This document shows positions 7,668-16,024 of a stretch of DNA of 64,000 nt, one piece after another. Both the position numbers and the translations under genes were made by a program. Source of the DNA: Pseudooceanicola sp050897975. Its GTDB lineage: Bacteria; Pseudomonadota; Alphaproteobacteria; Rhodobacterales; Rhodobacteraceae. The stretch lies in NCBI RefSeq assembly GCF_050897975.1, contig NZ_JBPAXY010000001.1, positions 496,001 to 560,000 on the forward strand. The letters are read 5' to 3'. Numbering within the stretch: the stretch's first letter is position 1; each line of letters starts with the position of its first letter. The notes below the pieces were generated by a model. The model ran no database searches, was not told the origin of the DNA, and saw nothing but the letters and a program-made list of their open reading frames with translations.

Positions 7668-8852
7668 ATGCCGCCAATCACCGTCACCCGAGAGCTGCAT
7701 CTGCCCGACGAGTTGCGCGTCGCCCGGGCCGAGAACAGCCCGCATCTGGGCCCGCGCATCCTGTTCTTCAGCGGCGGCAGCGCGTTGAACGGCATCTCGC
7801 GCCAGTTGAAGCGCTATACCTTCAACTCGATGCATCTGATCACCCCCTTCGACAGCGGCGGCAGTTCGCAAGAGCTGCGCCGAGCCTTCGACATGCCCGC
7901 CGTGGGCGACCTGCGCTCGCGGTTGATGGCGCTGGCGGATGAGACGGTGCTGGGCCAGCCCGATATCTACGCGCTGTTTTCCTACCGCCTGGACCGGCAG
8001 GGCGATCAGGCCGCCCTGCGTGCCGAGCTGGAACGGATGCGCGCCGGGCGTCATCCGCTGATGACGGCCGTGGCGCGGCCCATGCGGCAGCTGATCCAGG
8101 GCCACCTGGGACAGTTCCTGGAGGCCGCCCCGCCCGGCTTCGACTATCGCAATGCCAGCATCGGCAACCTGATCCTGGCGGGCGGTTACCTGGCCAATGA
8201 CCGGGCGCTGGAGCCGGTGCTGTTCCTGATGTCGAAGATGGTCGATGCGCGCGGCACCCTGCGCGCGGTGGTCGACGACACGCTGCACCTGGGCGCCGAG
8301 CTGGCGGACGGGCGCCGCGTCATCGGGCAGCGCGAGATCAGCGGCAAGGAGGTTGCCCCCCTGCCCGCCCCGATCCGCCGCTGTTTCCTGGCCCAGGACG
8401 GCGCCGAACTGCCCCCGGGCCAGGTGAAACTGCCCAAGCGCAACCGCCGCCTGATCGAAGAGGCCGACGTGATCTGCTATCCCCCCGGCAGCCTCTATTC
8501 CAGCGTCATTGCCAACCTCCTGCCCCGGGGCGTGGGCCGTGCCATTGCCCGGCGCCGGGGCCCCAAGATCTACCTGCCCTCGCTGGGCCAGGACCCCGAG
8601 GCCCAGGGCCATGACCTGGCCGATCAGGTGGCCGCCCTGCTGGCGCCCATGCAGGCCGACGCAGGCACCGCCGCCGCCGCGCCCAGCGATCTGATCAGCC
8701 ATGTGATCTGCGACAGCGGCACCGATGCGGCGGCCTGCGCCGCCGTCACCACGCGCCATGGCATCCCCTGCCACCGCCTGCCCCTGGCCGGACCCGAGCC
8801 GGGCAAATACGACGCGGGCGAGGTGGCGCGGCTGCTGATTTCTCTGGCCTGA
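7668..8852 (+). CDS. GAK-system CofD-like protein
   Basis: A 394-residue protein related to 2-phospho-L-lactate transferase (CofD) and YvcK. Typical motifs are visible: ILFFSGGSALNGISRQL in the nucleotide-binding loop near residue 30, TPFDSGGSSQELRRAF near 60, the GNLILAGGYL segment near 165, and the DVICYPPGSLYSSVIANLLP segment near 265. CofD moves a phospho-lactyl group between a nucleotide and a deazaflavin, while YvcK relatives bind UDP-sugars, so this protein may transfer or sense a nucleotide-linked group. The start at 7668 has AGGAG eleven bases upstream. It is the divergent arm of the GAK cluster and converges on the small P-loop kinase. Low-complexity sequence upstream of 7668 is not needed for the fold. 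Confidence 0.8.
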   Translation: MPPITVTRELHLPDELRVARAENSPHLGPRILFFSGGSALNGISRQLKRYTFNSMHLITPFDSGGSSQELRRAFDMPAVGDLRSRLMALADETVLGQPDIYALFSYRLDRQGDQAALRAELERMRAGRHPLMTAVARPMRQLIQGHLGQFLEAAPPGFDYRNASIGNLILAGGYLANDRALEPVLFLMSKMVDARGTLRAVVDDTLHLGAELADGRRVIGQREISGKEVAPLPAPIRRCFLAQDGAELPPGQVKLPKRNRRLIEEADVICYPPGSLYSSVIANLLPRGVGRAIARRRGPKIYLPSLGQDPEAQGHDLADQVAALLAPMQADAGTAAAAPSDLISHVICDSGTDAAACAAVTTRHGIPCHRLPLAGPEPGKYDAGEVARLLISLA

Positions 8853-8864
8853 GCGGGCGCCCCC

Positions 8865-9371
8865 CTAGCCCGCCGTGCCGTGGCGCCGGATGGTGAAGCC
8901 CTCGTCGGGGCCGGGCGGGGCGAAATGGGCGGCGAAACGGTGGAACTGCGCCTCGGTCGCGGCGAAGGGGTGATCGGCGTCGGCATTGCGCGCCCGCAGC
9001 CGCGCCAGGCAGACCGCGTCGGGGGGCGTCAGCAGGTGCAGCTCATGCGCCACGCCGGTACGGGCGATCAGATCGCGCATCCAGCCGCGTTGCTCGACCG
9101 TGTTGGCCGGGAAATCCAGCACCACCGACAGGCCCGCGCCCAACAGGGCCTCGACATGGGGCGCCATGACGCTGCGCAGCCGAGCGGCATAGTGCAGGTA
9201 GTCGGCGCCCGTGGTCATCTCGGGGCCAAACAGCGCGGCCAGCCAATCATCCTCGGCCAGGCGCAGGTGGCCCGGGCGGCGGGCCAGCCGGGCGGCCAGG
9301 GTGGACTTGCCCGAGGCGATCTTGCCGCACAGCAGATGCAGCATGGGCGGCGCGGCGGGGGATGAGGGCAT
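8865..9371 (-). CDS. Small P-loop kinase (AAA_33 / zeta-toxin-like fold)
   Basis: A 168-residue ATP-binding protein with Walker A CGKIASGKSTLA at about residues 15-26. A downstream acidic EDDW segment is consistent with a substrate or metal site, VVLDFPAN resembles Walker B, and a C-terminal ARLRARN arginine motif resembles a lid. This is the layout of small kinases related to gluconate, shikimate and zeta kinases. The substrate is unknown. The ATG at 9371 has AGGAG eight bases upstream and is preferred to the internal Met at residue 9. It converges on the CofD-like gene with only 12 bases between them, so it may or may not be a functional member of the GAK set. Confidence 0.7.
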   Translation of the reverse strand: MPSSPAAPPMLHLLCGKIASGKSTLAARLARRPGHLRLAEDDWLAALFGPEMTTGADYLHYAARLRSVMAPHVEALLGAGLSVVLDFPANTVEQRGWMRDLIARTGVAHELHLLTPPDAVCLARLRARNADADHPFAATEAQFHRFAAHFAPPGPDEGFTIRRHGTAG

Positions 9372-9481
9372 CGGCGGGGCTCCTGCGGGTCGGACGGACC
9401 CGAGATCAACAGGCCCCGGCCCGCCGCGTCAATGGCAAAGCCCCGCAGGCGCGCGCGGAACGGCTGCGCGCCCGTCGGCGT

Positions 9482-10585
9482 TCAGCCCTCGCCCGCCGCC
9501 TCGGCCTCGGCCCGGTTGCGGGCGGCGGCGATGGTGCCCGCGCGCAGCATGTCGAGGCTGCGTTGCAGCTCGGGGTTGGTGATGTCGCGGGCGATGACCA
9601 CGATGCGTGAGCGGCGATCGTCGCTGGGCCAGTCGCGATGCGGCACCGGGGAATCGAAGACCTGCTGCACCCCGTGAAAGACGAAGGCCGCATCGACCCC
9701 TTCCAGAAAGACGATGCCCTTCACCCGCAGGATGTCCGGGCCCTTCAGCTCGATCAGGGTCTCAAGCCACAGATCGAAGACCTTGTCGGGGATTGGATCG
9801 TCCAGCACGATGGAGGCAGAGCCGATGCGGCTGTCATGGGGCGAGAACTCGGGCGTGGCGCGCGTGGCCTTGCCCCCGAGGCCCGAGAGATTGGCCAGCG
9901 GGTCGGCGCCCGCTGCGGCGGCGGGCGCGCTGGCCCACAGCACCGCCTCGGCCGGTTTGGCGTCCTGGCGCAGACCGCTCAGCCCCCAGATCTGCTGGGT
10001 CACGCCCTGGCCCCGTTCGGCCCGCATCAGGCGGGCATTGGGGTTGATGCCGCGCAGGCGCGCCTCGAAGGCGGTGACATCGGCCTCGGCGGCCAGGTCG
10101 GTCTTGCTGAGCACGATCAGGTCGGCCATGGCCGCCTGCGACACCGCCTCGAACTGGGCATCCAGCGTGGCGGGGCCGTTGACCGCATCGGCCACGGTCA
10201 CCACCCCGTCCATCCGGGTCACCCGCGACAGGAAGGGCTCGACCACCAGGGTTTGCAGGATCGGGCCGGGGTCGGCCAGGCCGGTGGTCTCGATCACGAT
10301 CCGTTCGAACTCCAGCTCCTTGGCGTCGCGGCGGTCGATCAGATCGGCCATGGTGGTGGCCAGATCCCCGCGCACCGAGCAGCACAGGCAGCCCGATTGC
10401 ATCAGCACGATCTCGTCGCTGGAGGACTGAATCAGGTCGTGGTCCAGACCGGCCTCGCCGAACTCGTTCACGATGACCGCGATCCGCGCCGAGGCGGGAT
10501 CGTTCAGCACCGCGTTCAGCAGGGTGGTCTTGCCCGCCCCCAGAAATCCGGTGAGCAGGGTAACGGGAATGCGGCGGTCGAGCAT
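9482..10585 (-). CDS. CobW/ZNG1-family GTP-binding metallochaperone
   Basis: A 367-residue G3E-family GTPase. It shows Walker A GFLGAGKTTLLN at about 13-24, VNEFGEAGLDHD in switch I, the metal-binding GCLCC motif near residue 66 with Cys-Leu-Cys-Cys, an ETTGLADPGP segment, and the guanine-specificity motif SKTD near 160. A CobW C-terminal domain follows from about 260. Proteins of this family insert or deliver a divalent metal (zinc or cobalt) to client enzymes using GTP. No cobalamin or zinc-importer gene is adjacent, so the client metal cannot be assigned. The start lacks a strong ribosome-binding site, but the Walker motif position fits the family. Confidence 0.85.
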   Translation of the reverse strand: MLDRRIPVTLLTGFLGAGKTTLLNAVLNDPASARIAVIVNEFGEAGLDHDLIQSSSDEIVLMQSGCLCCSVRGDLATTMADLIDRRDAKELEFERIVIETTGLADPGPILQTLVVEPFLSRVTRMDGVVTVADAVNGPATLDAQFEAVSQAAMADLIVLSKTDLAAEADVTAFEARLRGINPNARLMRAERGQGVTQQIWGLSGLRQDAKPAEAVLWASAPAAAAGADPLANLSGLGGKATRATPEFSPHDSRIGSASIVLDDPIPDKVFDLWLETLIELKGPDILRVKGIVFLEGVDAAFVFHGVQQVFDSPVPHRDWPSDDRRSRIVVIARDITNPELQRSLDMLRAGTIAAARNRAEAEAAGEG

Positions 10586-10707
10586 CGGGACGGGTCCAGT
10601 TCTTGCGGTCGTGGTCTTGCCAGCGGCAGAGGTCCGGCGACCCCCGCGCAGCTGCCGCCACTATGCCCGCCCCGGCGGTCAGAGACCATGGCCAAAGCCG
10701 GGCGTCC

Positions 10708-10741
10708 CCCCGGGCCAGACGTCAAGGCGCCCGGCCCGGGG
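10708..10741. terminator. Hairpin after the aldehyde dehydrogenase gene
   Basis: Nine bases at 10708-10716 are the perfect complement of 10733-10741, with a 16-base loop. It lies just beyond the stop of the minus-strand aldehyde dehydrogenase gene and before the CobW gene, so it may end or weaken read-through. No T tract is present. Confidence 0.4.
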
Positions 10742-10750
10742 ATCTGGCGA

Positions 10751-12211
10751 TCAGGCAAAGTGGATCGTCTTGCCTTCCAGGTAGTTGTCCAGCCCCTCGA
10801 TCCCACCTTCGCGGCCATAACCGGACTGTTTCACGCCACCAAAGGGCATGGTCGGGTCGATGATATTGCCGTTGATCGTCAGACCGCCCGATTTCACCTG
10901 CCGCGCCATGCGGTAGGCACGTTCGCTGTCGGCCGAGAAGATGGCGCCGTTCAGCCCGTAATCGGTGGCATTGGCCTTGGCCACGGCATCGGCGTCATCC
11001 TTGTAGGTGATGATCGAGACCACGGGGCCAAAGATCTCTTCGCGGGCGATGGTCATCTCGGGCGTCACATCGGTAAAGACCGTGGGTTCGAAGAAGAACC
11101 CTTTCTCCAGCCCCTCGGGGGTGCCGCCGCCCGTGGCGATCTTGGCACCCTCGGCCAGACCGGCCTTGATATAGCCCTCGACCCGTTCCTTCTGGCGCCC
11201 CATGGCCAGCGGGCCCATCTGGGTGGCCGGATCGGCGGGATCGCCCACCTTGATCCCCTTCACCGCCCCGACGAAGAGGTCGGTAAACTCCTGCGCGCGG
11301 CTTTCGGGCACCAGGATCCGGGTCAGAGAGAAGCAGACCTGCCCGGTGATCGGCATGGTGTACATCATCAGCGAGGGCAGCGCGGCCTCGAAATCGGCAT
11401 CGTCCAGCAGGATGGCCGCCGACTTGCCCCCCAGTTCCAGCGAGACGCGCGCCAGACGTTCGGCGCAGACGCCCGCGATATGCTTGCCCGCCGCCGTAGA
11501 GCCGGTGAAGGCCACCTTGTCCACATCCTTGTGGCGCACCAGATAGTCGCCCACCTCGCGCGCGGCGGGCACCAGGTTGAAGACGCCAGCGGGCAGGCCC
11601 GCCGCCTCGATGCATTCGGCCAGGATATAGGCCTCAAGCGGGGTTTCGGGCGACGGTTTGGCCACGAAGGTGCAGCCCGCCGCCAGACCGGCCGCGATCT
11701 TGTAGGTCAGCAGCACCATCGGCGCGTTCCAGGGGGTGATCGCGGCGCAGACGCCCACGGGTTCCTTGGCCACCACCACGCGGCCGCCATTGGCGCGCTC
11801 GCGCTCGTCAGTGAAGCTGTAGGAATTGCTGTCGATCAGATCGGCGTAGTAACGGAACAGGGTCACGTTCTGCGGCGCCAGGATCTTGGTCAGGGTGATC
11901 GGCGCGCCCATCTGGCCGGTCCAGCTGCTGGCGATCTCGTCCAGACGGGCCTCGATATTGTCGGCCACCTTGCGCATGTAGTCGGCGCGTTCCTTGGGGC
12001 TGAGACGCGGCCAGGGACCGGTGTCAAAGGCGGCGCGGGCCGCTGCGATGGCGTCGTCCACATCGGCGGTCGAGGCCTCGGGATAGGTCATCACGGTCTC
12101 TTCGGTGACCGGCGACACCACCTCCAGCGTCTTGTCGCCCTTGGGGTCAACCCATTTGCCACCAATGAAAAACTGCGTCGGCGCCCGCAGGCCGGGGGTC
12201 TGCATGTTCAT
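10751..12211 (-). CDS. NAD(P)-dependent aldehyde dehydrogenase
   Basis: A 486-residue member of the aldehyde dehydrogenase superfamily, of normal length. The general base Glu lies in SLELGGKSA (Glu259) and the catalytic nucleophile Cys in TGQVCFSL (Cys293). The cofactor motifs ITPWNAP, KPSPETP and FTGSTAAG are intact. It oxidises an aldehyde to the acid with NAD+ or NADP+; the substrate cannot be read from sequence. It looks like a stand-alone gene: the upstream neighbour is divergent (SCO), and a hairpin separates it from the downstream CobW gene. GGAGGAG precedes the ATG. Repeats about 180 bases upstream may contribute to its regulation. Confidence 0.9.
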   Translation of the reverse strand: MNMQTPGLRAPTQFFIGGKWVDPKGDKTLEVVSPVTEETVMTYPEASTADVDDAIAAARAAFDTGPWPRLSPKERADYMRKVADNIEARLDEIASSWTGQMGAPITLTKILAPQNVTLFRYYADLIDSNSYSFTDERERANGGRVVVAKEPVGVCAAITPWNAPMVLLTYKIAAGLAAGCTFVAKPSPETPLEAYILAECIEAAGLPAGVFNLVPAAREVGDYLVRHKDVDKVAFTGSTAAGKHIAGVCAERLARVSLELGGKSAAILLDDADFEAALPSLMMYTMPITGQVCFSLTRILVPESRAQEFTDLFVGAVKGIKVGDPADPATQMGPLAMGRQKERVEGYIKAGLAEGAKIATGGGTPEGLEKGFFFEPTVFTDVTPEMTIAREEIFGPVVSIITYKDDADAVAKANATDYGLNGAIFSADSERAYRMARQVKSGGLTINGNIIDPTMPFGGVKQSGYGREGGIEGLDNYLEGKTIHFA

Positions 12212-12680
12212 GGTCTCACTCCTCCATCAACCATTTCGCGGCGGATCTTCTCGCACATCGCACGCGAGTTCCAGAGGGAAAGGGTCAGGAAGGCAGACGG
12301 GCCGGTCCTTGCCGCCGTGCGGCCTGCGTCAAACTACGCCATGTTCCGCCCCGCCGCCCGGTGGCACATAGCGCCTATGATGACTCTGACGTCCATGATT
12401 TGCGCCGCCCGTCCCATGATTTGCGTCCCCCGCACCGTGGTTTGCGTCCCCGCTCGCGGCCCCTGCCGCGCCGCCAGCCGGGGCTAGTCCCCCCGCCCCC
12501 GATCTGTCGGGGCGCAAGGCCTCTCCCCGCCTTGGTCCCGGCCCCTTCGCCCCCCGTGCCCCGGCCCTGCCCGGGCACCTGACCGGAGATCGCCATGATC
12601 CCTCTTCTCCCCATGTTCCGCCCTGCCGCCCCGTCCCCCTGCCCGGCCCTGACCGCGCCCCTGCGGATGCGAGGCGCGCG
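12212..12680. other. 469-base divergent intergenic region
   Basis: This separates the minus-strand aldehyde dehydrogenase gene from the plus-strand SCO gene. It contains three 21-bp repeats (listed separately) and a long GC-rich, proline-coding stretch without a credible start. I see no convincing gene. Promoters for both flanking genes should lie here. Confidence 0.5.
12395..12457. repeat. Three 21-bp tandem repeats in a divergent promoter region
   Basis: Copies start at 12395, 12416 and 12437, exactly 21 bases apart. The core ATGATTTGCG is identical in copies one and two and is GTGGTTTGCG in copy three, followed by a C-rich spacer. A 21-base period is two helical turns, so one protein could bind the same face three times. 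This could be an operator for the SCO gene or the aldehyde dehydrogenase gene; the regulator is unknown. Confidence 0.6.
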
Positions 12681-13343
12681 ATGAAACTGACCGGACAGCG
12701 TATCGCCCTTGCCCTGACGGCCCTGGCCGTGGTCACCGTCTTCGCGCTGGTGCTGCTGGCGCCCCGGATCCAGGCGAACAAGATCGCCCTGCTGGGACGC
12801 GGCGACTACGTTCTGCAAAGGACCGATGGCGGCACCTTCACCGAAGAGACGCTGCAACAGGGGCCCTCGGCGGTCTTCTTCGGCTTCACCCATTGCCCTG
12901 ATGTCTGCCCCACCACCATGGGCGAGATCGCCCTGTGGAAGGACGAGGTGCCAGGCGCGGCGGATCTGCCGGTCTATTTCGTCTCGGTCGATCCGCAGCG
13001 CGACACGCTGGACCTGCTGGGCGATTACACCGGCTGGGTGCCCGGCGTGACCGGGGTGACCGGATCCCTGGGCGAGGCGGCCAAGGCGGTGAAATCCTTC
13101 GACATCTACGCCCGGCGCATGGATTTGATCGGCGGCGGCTACACCATGGCCCATACGGCCTATGTCATGCTGTTCGACGCCGACGGGCTGTTCGTCGAGA
13201 CGATCCCCTATCAGGCCCCGCCCGAGGTGGCCGCCGAGAAGCTGGCCAACCTGCTGGCGGGCAACCCGGCGGGACGCGGGGCGCAGATGCCCGACGATCT
13301 GCTGGGGGTGATCTGCTACACGGTGCAGGGCAAGCTGATCTGA
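12681..13343 (+). CDS. SCO family copper chaperone/thioredoxin-like protein
   Basis: A 220-residue SCO1/SenC-type protein. An N-terminal membrane anchor (about residues 9-27) places the thioredoxin fold in the periplasm. The copper-binding motif HCPDVCP supplies Cys72 and Cys76, and the third ligand His158 lies in MAHTAYVML. Family members deliver copper to the CuA centre of cytochrome c oxidase or keep its cysteines reduced. A family-typical VDPQRDTLDLL segment follows the motif. No oxidase genes are nearby. It is preceded by the region with 21-bp repeats and converges on the inositol-monophosphatase-like gene 25 bases downstream. The start was chosen because it gives a normal-length anchor. 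Confidence 0.9.
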   Translation: MKLTGQRIALALTALAVVTVFALVLLAPRIQANKIALLGRGDYVLQRTDGGTFTEETLQQGPSAVFFGFTHCPDVCPTTMGEIALWKDEVPGAADLPVYFVSVDPQRDTLDLLGDYTGWVPGVTGVTGSLGEAAKAVKSFDIYARRMDLIGGGYTMAHTAYVMLFDADGLFVETIPYQAPPEVAAEKLANLLAGNPAGRGAQMPDDLLGVICYTVQGKLI

Positions 13344-13367
13344 CCGGTGGGGCGGGCGGAGCGCAGC

Positions 13368-14156
13368 CTAGCCCTGCCCCTGTGCCCCGATCACCGCCAG
13401 CGCGGCGCGGTGCAGCGCGGGCGTGGCGGCGGCCAGAACCTGGCCGGTCGAGGCCAGGGTCAGCGGCGCGCCCGACCAGTCGGTGATCACGCCCCCCGCC
13501 CCTTCGATCACCGGCACCAGGGCCATGTAGTCGTAGGGCTGAAGCTCGGCCTCCAGGATCAGATCCACATGGCCCGAGGCCAAGAGGCCGTAGCTGTAGC
13601 AATCGCCGCCAAAGCGCCGCGCCAGACAGGCCGCGCTGAGGGCCTCGAAGTGGGGGCGCTCGGCGGCGGTGAACTGATCGGGCGAGGTGGCAAAAAGCGT
13701 GGCCCCCGCCAGCTCGGTCCGGGCCGAGACCTGGCAGGCGGTGCCGTTCAGCCGGGTTTCCCCGCCGCTTTTGCCGATCCAGGTTTCCCCCAGAAGCGGC
13801 ATGTCGATGGCCCCCAGGATCGGCTGGCCGTTCTCCAGCAGGGCGATCAGCGTTCCAAACAGCGGCACCCCGGCGATAAAGCTTTTGGTGCCGTCGATCG
13901 GATCCAGCACCCACAGATGGCGGGCCTCGGCCTGGCTGGTGCCAAACTCCTCGCCCAGGATGCCATGGCCCGGGCAGGCCTCTTCAAGCACCTCTTTCAT
14001 GGCACGCTCGATGGCGCGGTCGGCCAGGGTGACGGGGCTGAGGTCGCTTTTGCGTTCCACCGCCAGCGGGGTGCGGAAATGCTGCCGCGCCAGCGGGCGG
14101 GCGGCGGCCAGCATGTCGCGCGCCACCGCTTCGTATCGGCAAAGGGGGGCGATCAT
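13368..14156 (-). CDS. Inositol monophosphatase family phosphatase (HisN-like)
   Basis: A 262-residue member of the lithium-sensitive phosphatase family. It has the metal-binding GEEFG segment near residue 70, the WVLDPIDGTKSFIAG motif near 83-97, and a late YDYMALVPVIEGAGG motif in place of the usual WD-A-A metal site. It hydrolyses a phosphomonoester with magnesium; histidinol phosphate and inositol phosphate are the two commonest substrates for this subgroup. Its start overlaps the stop of the DeoR-type regulator by four bases, so it is the last gene of the UgpBAEC-DeoR run. That context favours a role in dephosphorylating an imported compound rather than histidine synthesis, which is inference. 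Confidence 0.82.
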   Translation of the reverse strand: MIAPLCRYEAVARDMLAAARPLARQHFRTPLAVERKSDLSPVTLADRAIERAMKEVLEEACPGHGILGEEFGTSQAEARHLWVLDPIDGTKSFIAGVPLFGTLIALLENGQPILGAIDMPLLGETWIGKSGGETRLNGTACQVSARTELAGATLFATSPDQFTAAERPHFEALSAACLARRFGGDCYSYGLLASGHVDLILEAELQPYDYMALVPVIEGAGGVITDWSGAPLTLASTGQVLAAATPALHRAALAVIGAQGQG

Positions 14157-14929
14157 GCGGGGCGGCCCTCCGGCAGGTCCGGGGCCAGCAGGACATGGCC
14201 GTGGTCGATCTGCTCGGCGATCTCGGGGGGCACGGCATCGCTGACCAGCGTGTCCACCTGTCCCCAGTCGCAGACATGGATCAGGCCCGACTTGCTGAAC
14301 TTGCCGCTGTCCATCATCACCACCGTCTCGTCGGCACGGTCGATCATGGCGCGTTTGAACTCGACCTCGAACAGGTCGAAATCCTGACAGCCGCGCGCCG
14401 AACCGGCGACCACGGACATGACGAAATAACTGGGGCTGAAACTGGCCAGATAGCTGATCGTCGCCGCCCCGGTCAGGGTGCGGTCGGCCTTGCGCAGCTC
14501 GCCGCCGGGCAGGATCACCCGGTGCTGGCCATCGCCCGCGTTGAGGATCTGCGCGATCTCCAGCGAGATGGTCAGGATCGTCATCGGCTCTCGCCGGGTC
14601 AGTTCGCGGGCCAGGAAACAGGCGGTGGTCGAATTGTCCAGCAGCAGGGTGGCGCCGTCGCGGATATGGCGCGCGGTGGCCGCCGCGATGGCCGCCTTGG
14701 CCGCCGCATTCTCGGACAGGCGCCGCTCGAACGGGGGTTCGGTGCGCGGCATCGACAGGCGCACACCGCCGTGGAACTTCTCGACCAGCCCCTCGGCCGA
14801 GAGGCTTTTCATGTCGCGCCGGATCGTCTCGTCCGAGACGTCGAACTCTTCCGCCAGAAAGGTGATCGCCGCCTTCCCCCGCGCCTTCAGCAGCGCGAGG
14901 ATCTGCTCTTGTCTGTGACTGCGTGCCAT
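14153..14929 (-). CDS. DeoR/GlpR family transcriptional regulator
   Basis: A 258-residue regulator with the DeoR layout. An N-terminal winged helix-turn-helix (AITFLAEEFDVSDETIRRDMKSL, about residues 18-40) is followed by a sugar-phosphate isomerase-like sensor domain with LLLDNSTTACFLA and VVMMDSGKFSKSGL. DeoR-type proteins usually respond to a phosphorylated sugar or polyol such as glycerol-3-phosphate. It is encoded between the Ugp-type transporter and a monophosphatase, 11 bases from the former and overlapping the latter. It very likely controls this operon and perhaps the divergent phosphodiesterase. GGAGGGG precedes the ATG. Confidence 0.88.
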   Translation of the reverse strand: MARSHRQEQILALLKARGKAAITFLAEEFDVSDETIRRDMKSLSAEGLVEKFHGGVRLSMPRTEPPFERRLSENAAAKAAIAAATARHIRDGATLLLDNSTTACFLARELTRREPMTILTISLEIAQILNAGDGQHRVILPGGELRKADRTLTGAATISYLASFSPSYFVMSVVAGSARGCQDFDLFEVEFKRAMIDRADETVVMMDSGKFSKSGLIHVCDWGQVDTLVSDAVPPEIAEQIDHGHVLLAPDLPEGRPA

Positions 14930-14940
14930 GTCCCCTCCGC

Positions 14941-16002
14941 TCAGTCTGCCGCGAGGATAGCGCGTCCGGTGCCGCGATCGAAGAGGCGCAGGCGGGACAT
15001 GTCGAAGTCCAGCCCCACCTCGTCGCCCGGCAGGGGGGCGCCCTGCACCGGGCTTTTCACCACCATGCGGTCACCGCCCAGGGCGACCTCGACCAGGGCC
15101 TCGGCGCCGATCAGCTCTCGGTGGGTGACGGTGGCGCGGGCCATGCCGCTGGCCGACAGGGTCACCTCTTCGGGGCGCAGCCCGATCAGCACCTCGGCGG
15201 GCAGGTCGCCGCCACGGGCCAGATCCGCCACAAAGGCGTCATGGCCCAGCTTGCCCCCCGCCGCCCGCGCCGGGATCAGCGCCATTTCGGGCGAGCCAAT
15301 GAAGGTGGCGACAAAGGTATTGGCCGGGTTCATGTAGATGTCCATCGGCGCGCCCACCTGTTGCAGGTATCCGTCCGACATCATGGCCACCCGGGTGCCC
15401 AGGGTCATGGCCTCGATCTGGTCGTGGGTCACGTAGATGACGGTCAGACCCAGCTCGGAATGCAGGCGCTTCAGCTCGGCCCGCATCCGGTTCCGCAGCT
15501 TGGCGTCGAGGTTCGACAGCGGCTCGTCAAAGAGGAAGACCTTGGGCTGGCGCACCAGGGCGCGGCCGATGGCGACGCGCTGCCGCTCGCCCCCCGACAG
15601 CTCTTTCGGGCGCCGCTCCAGCAGGTCGGTGATCGACAGGATCTCGGCCGCCTCGCGGATGCGGGCGTCGATCTCGGGTTTGGACAGGCGGGTGGTCTTC
15701 AGCAGGCCGAAGGCCATGTTCCGATAGGCGGTCATGTGGGGGTAAAGCGCGTAGGACTGGAACACCATGGCGATGTCGCGCGCCTGGGGCTGGGCATCGG
15801 TCACGTCCTGCCCGTCGATCAGCAACTGGCCCGAGGTGATCTCTTCCAGCCCGGCGATCATCCGCAGGGTGGTGGACTTGCCACAGCCCGAGGGGCCGAC
15901 AAGCACCATGAACTCGCGGTCCTCGATGGTCAGGTCGATGTCATGCACGGTCTTCCGGTCGCCGTAGGACTTGCAGATCTTGTTCAGTTGGACGGTCGCC
16001 AT
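14941..16002 (-). CDS. ugpC: Ugp/Mal-type ABC transporter ATPase
   Basis: A 353-residue ABC ATPase of the carbohydrate-uptake CUT1 type. Walker A GPSGCGKST at about residues 36-44, Q-loop MVFQSYALYP, signature LSGGERQR near 135, Walker B VFLFDEPLSNLDAKLR and switch histidine YVTHDQ are all intact. The C-terminal 110 residues form the regulatory OB-fold region found in UgpC and MalK, with the conserved GLRPEEV motif. It energises the UgpA/UgpE membrane pair. Gene order B-A-E-C matches the glycerol-3-phosphate transporter more than generic sugar systems. The symbol is assigned at family level; the actual cargo is not proven. Confidence 0.85.
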   Translation of the reverse strand: MATVQLNKICKSYGDRKTVHDIDLTIEDREFMVLVGPSGCGKSTTLRMIAGLEEITSGQLLIDGQDVTDAQPQARDIAMVFQSYALYPHMTAYRNMAFGLLKTTRLSKPEIDARIREAAEILSITDLLERRPKELSGGERQRVAIGRALVRQPKVFLFDEPLSNLDAKLRNRMRAELKRLHSELGLTVIYVTHDQIEAMTLGTRVAMMSDGYLQQVGAPMDIYMNPANTFVATFIGSPEMALIPARAAGGKLGHDAFVADLARGGDLPAEVLIGLRPEEVTLSASGMARATVTHRELIGAEALVEVALGGDRMVVKSPVQGAPLPGDEVGLDFDMSRLRLFDRGTGRAILAAD

Positions 16003-16024
16003 GTTGGGTCTCCGGTCTGTGGCG

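Noticed and set aside
12374..12394. A possible fourth copy of the 21-bp repeat
   Set aside because: Only ATGATGA-like bases match and the TTTGCG core is missing, so I limit the array to three copies.
9638..12487. 949-codon plus-strand frame opposite CobW and aldehyde dehydrogenase
   Set aside because: It is a GC-driven shadow of two clear minus-strand enzymes. The translation is rich in Gly, His and Gln without any domain.
12375..13154. Long minus-strand open frame opposite the SCO gene
   Set aside because: It is antisense to a well-supported SCO gene with conserved Cys and His residues. Its product is low-complexity and lacks a ribosome-binding site.
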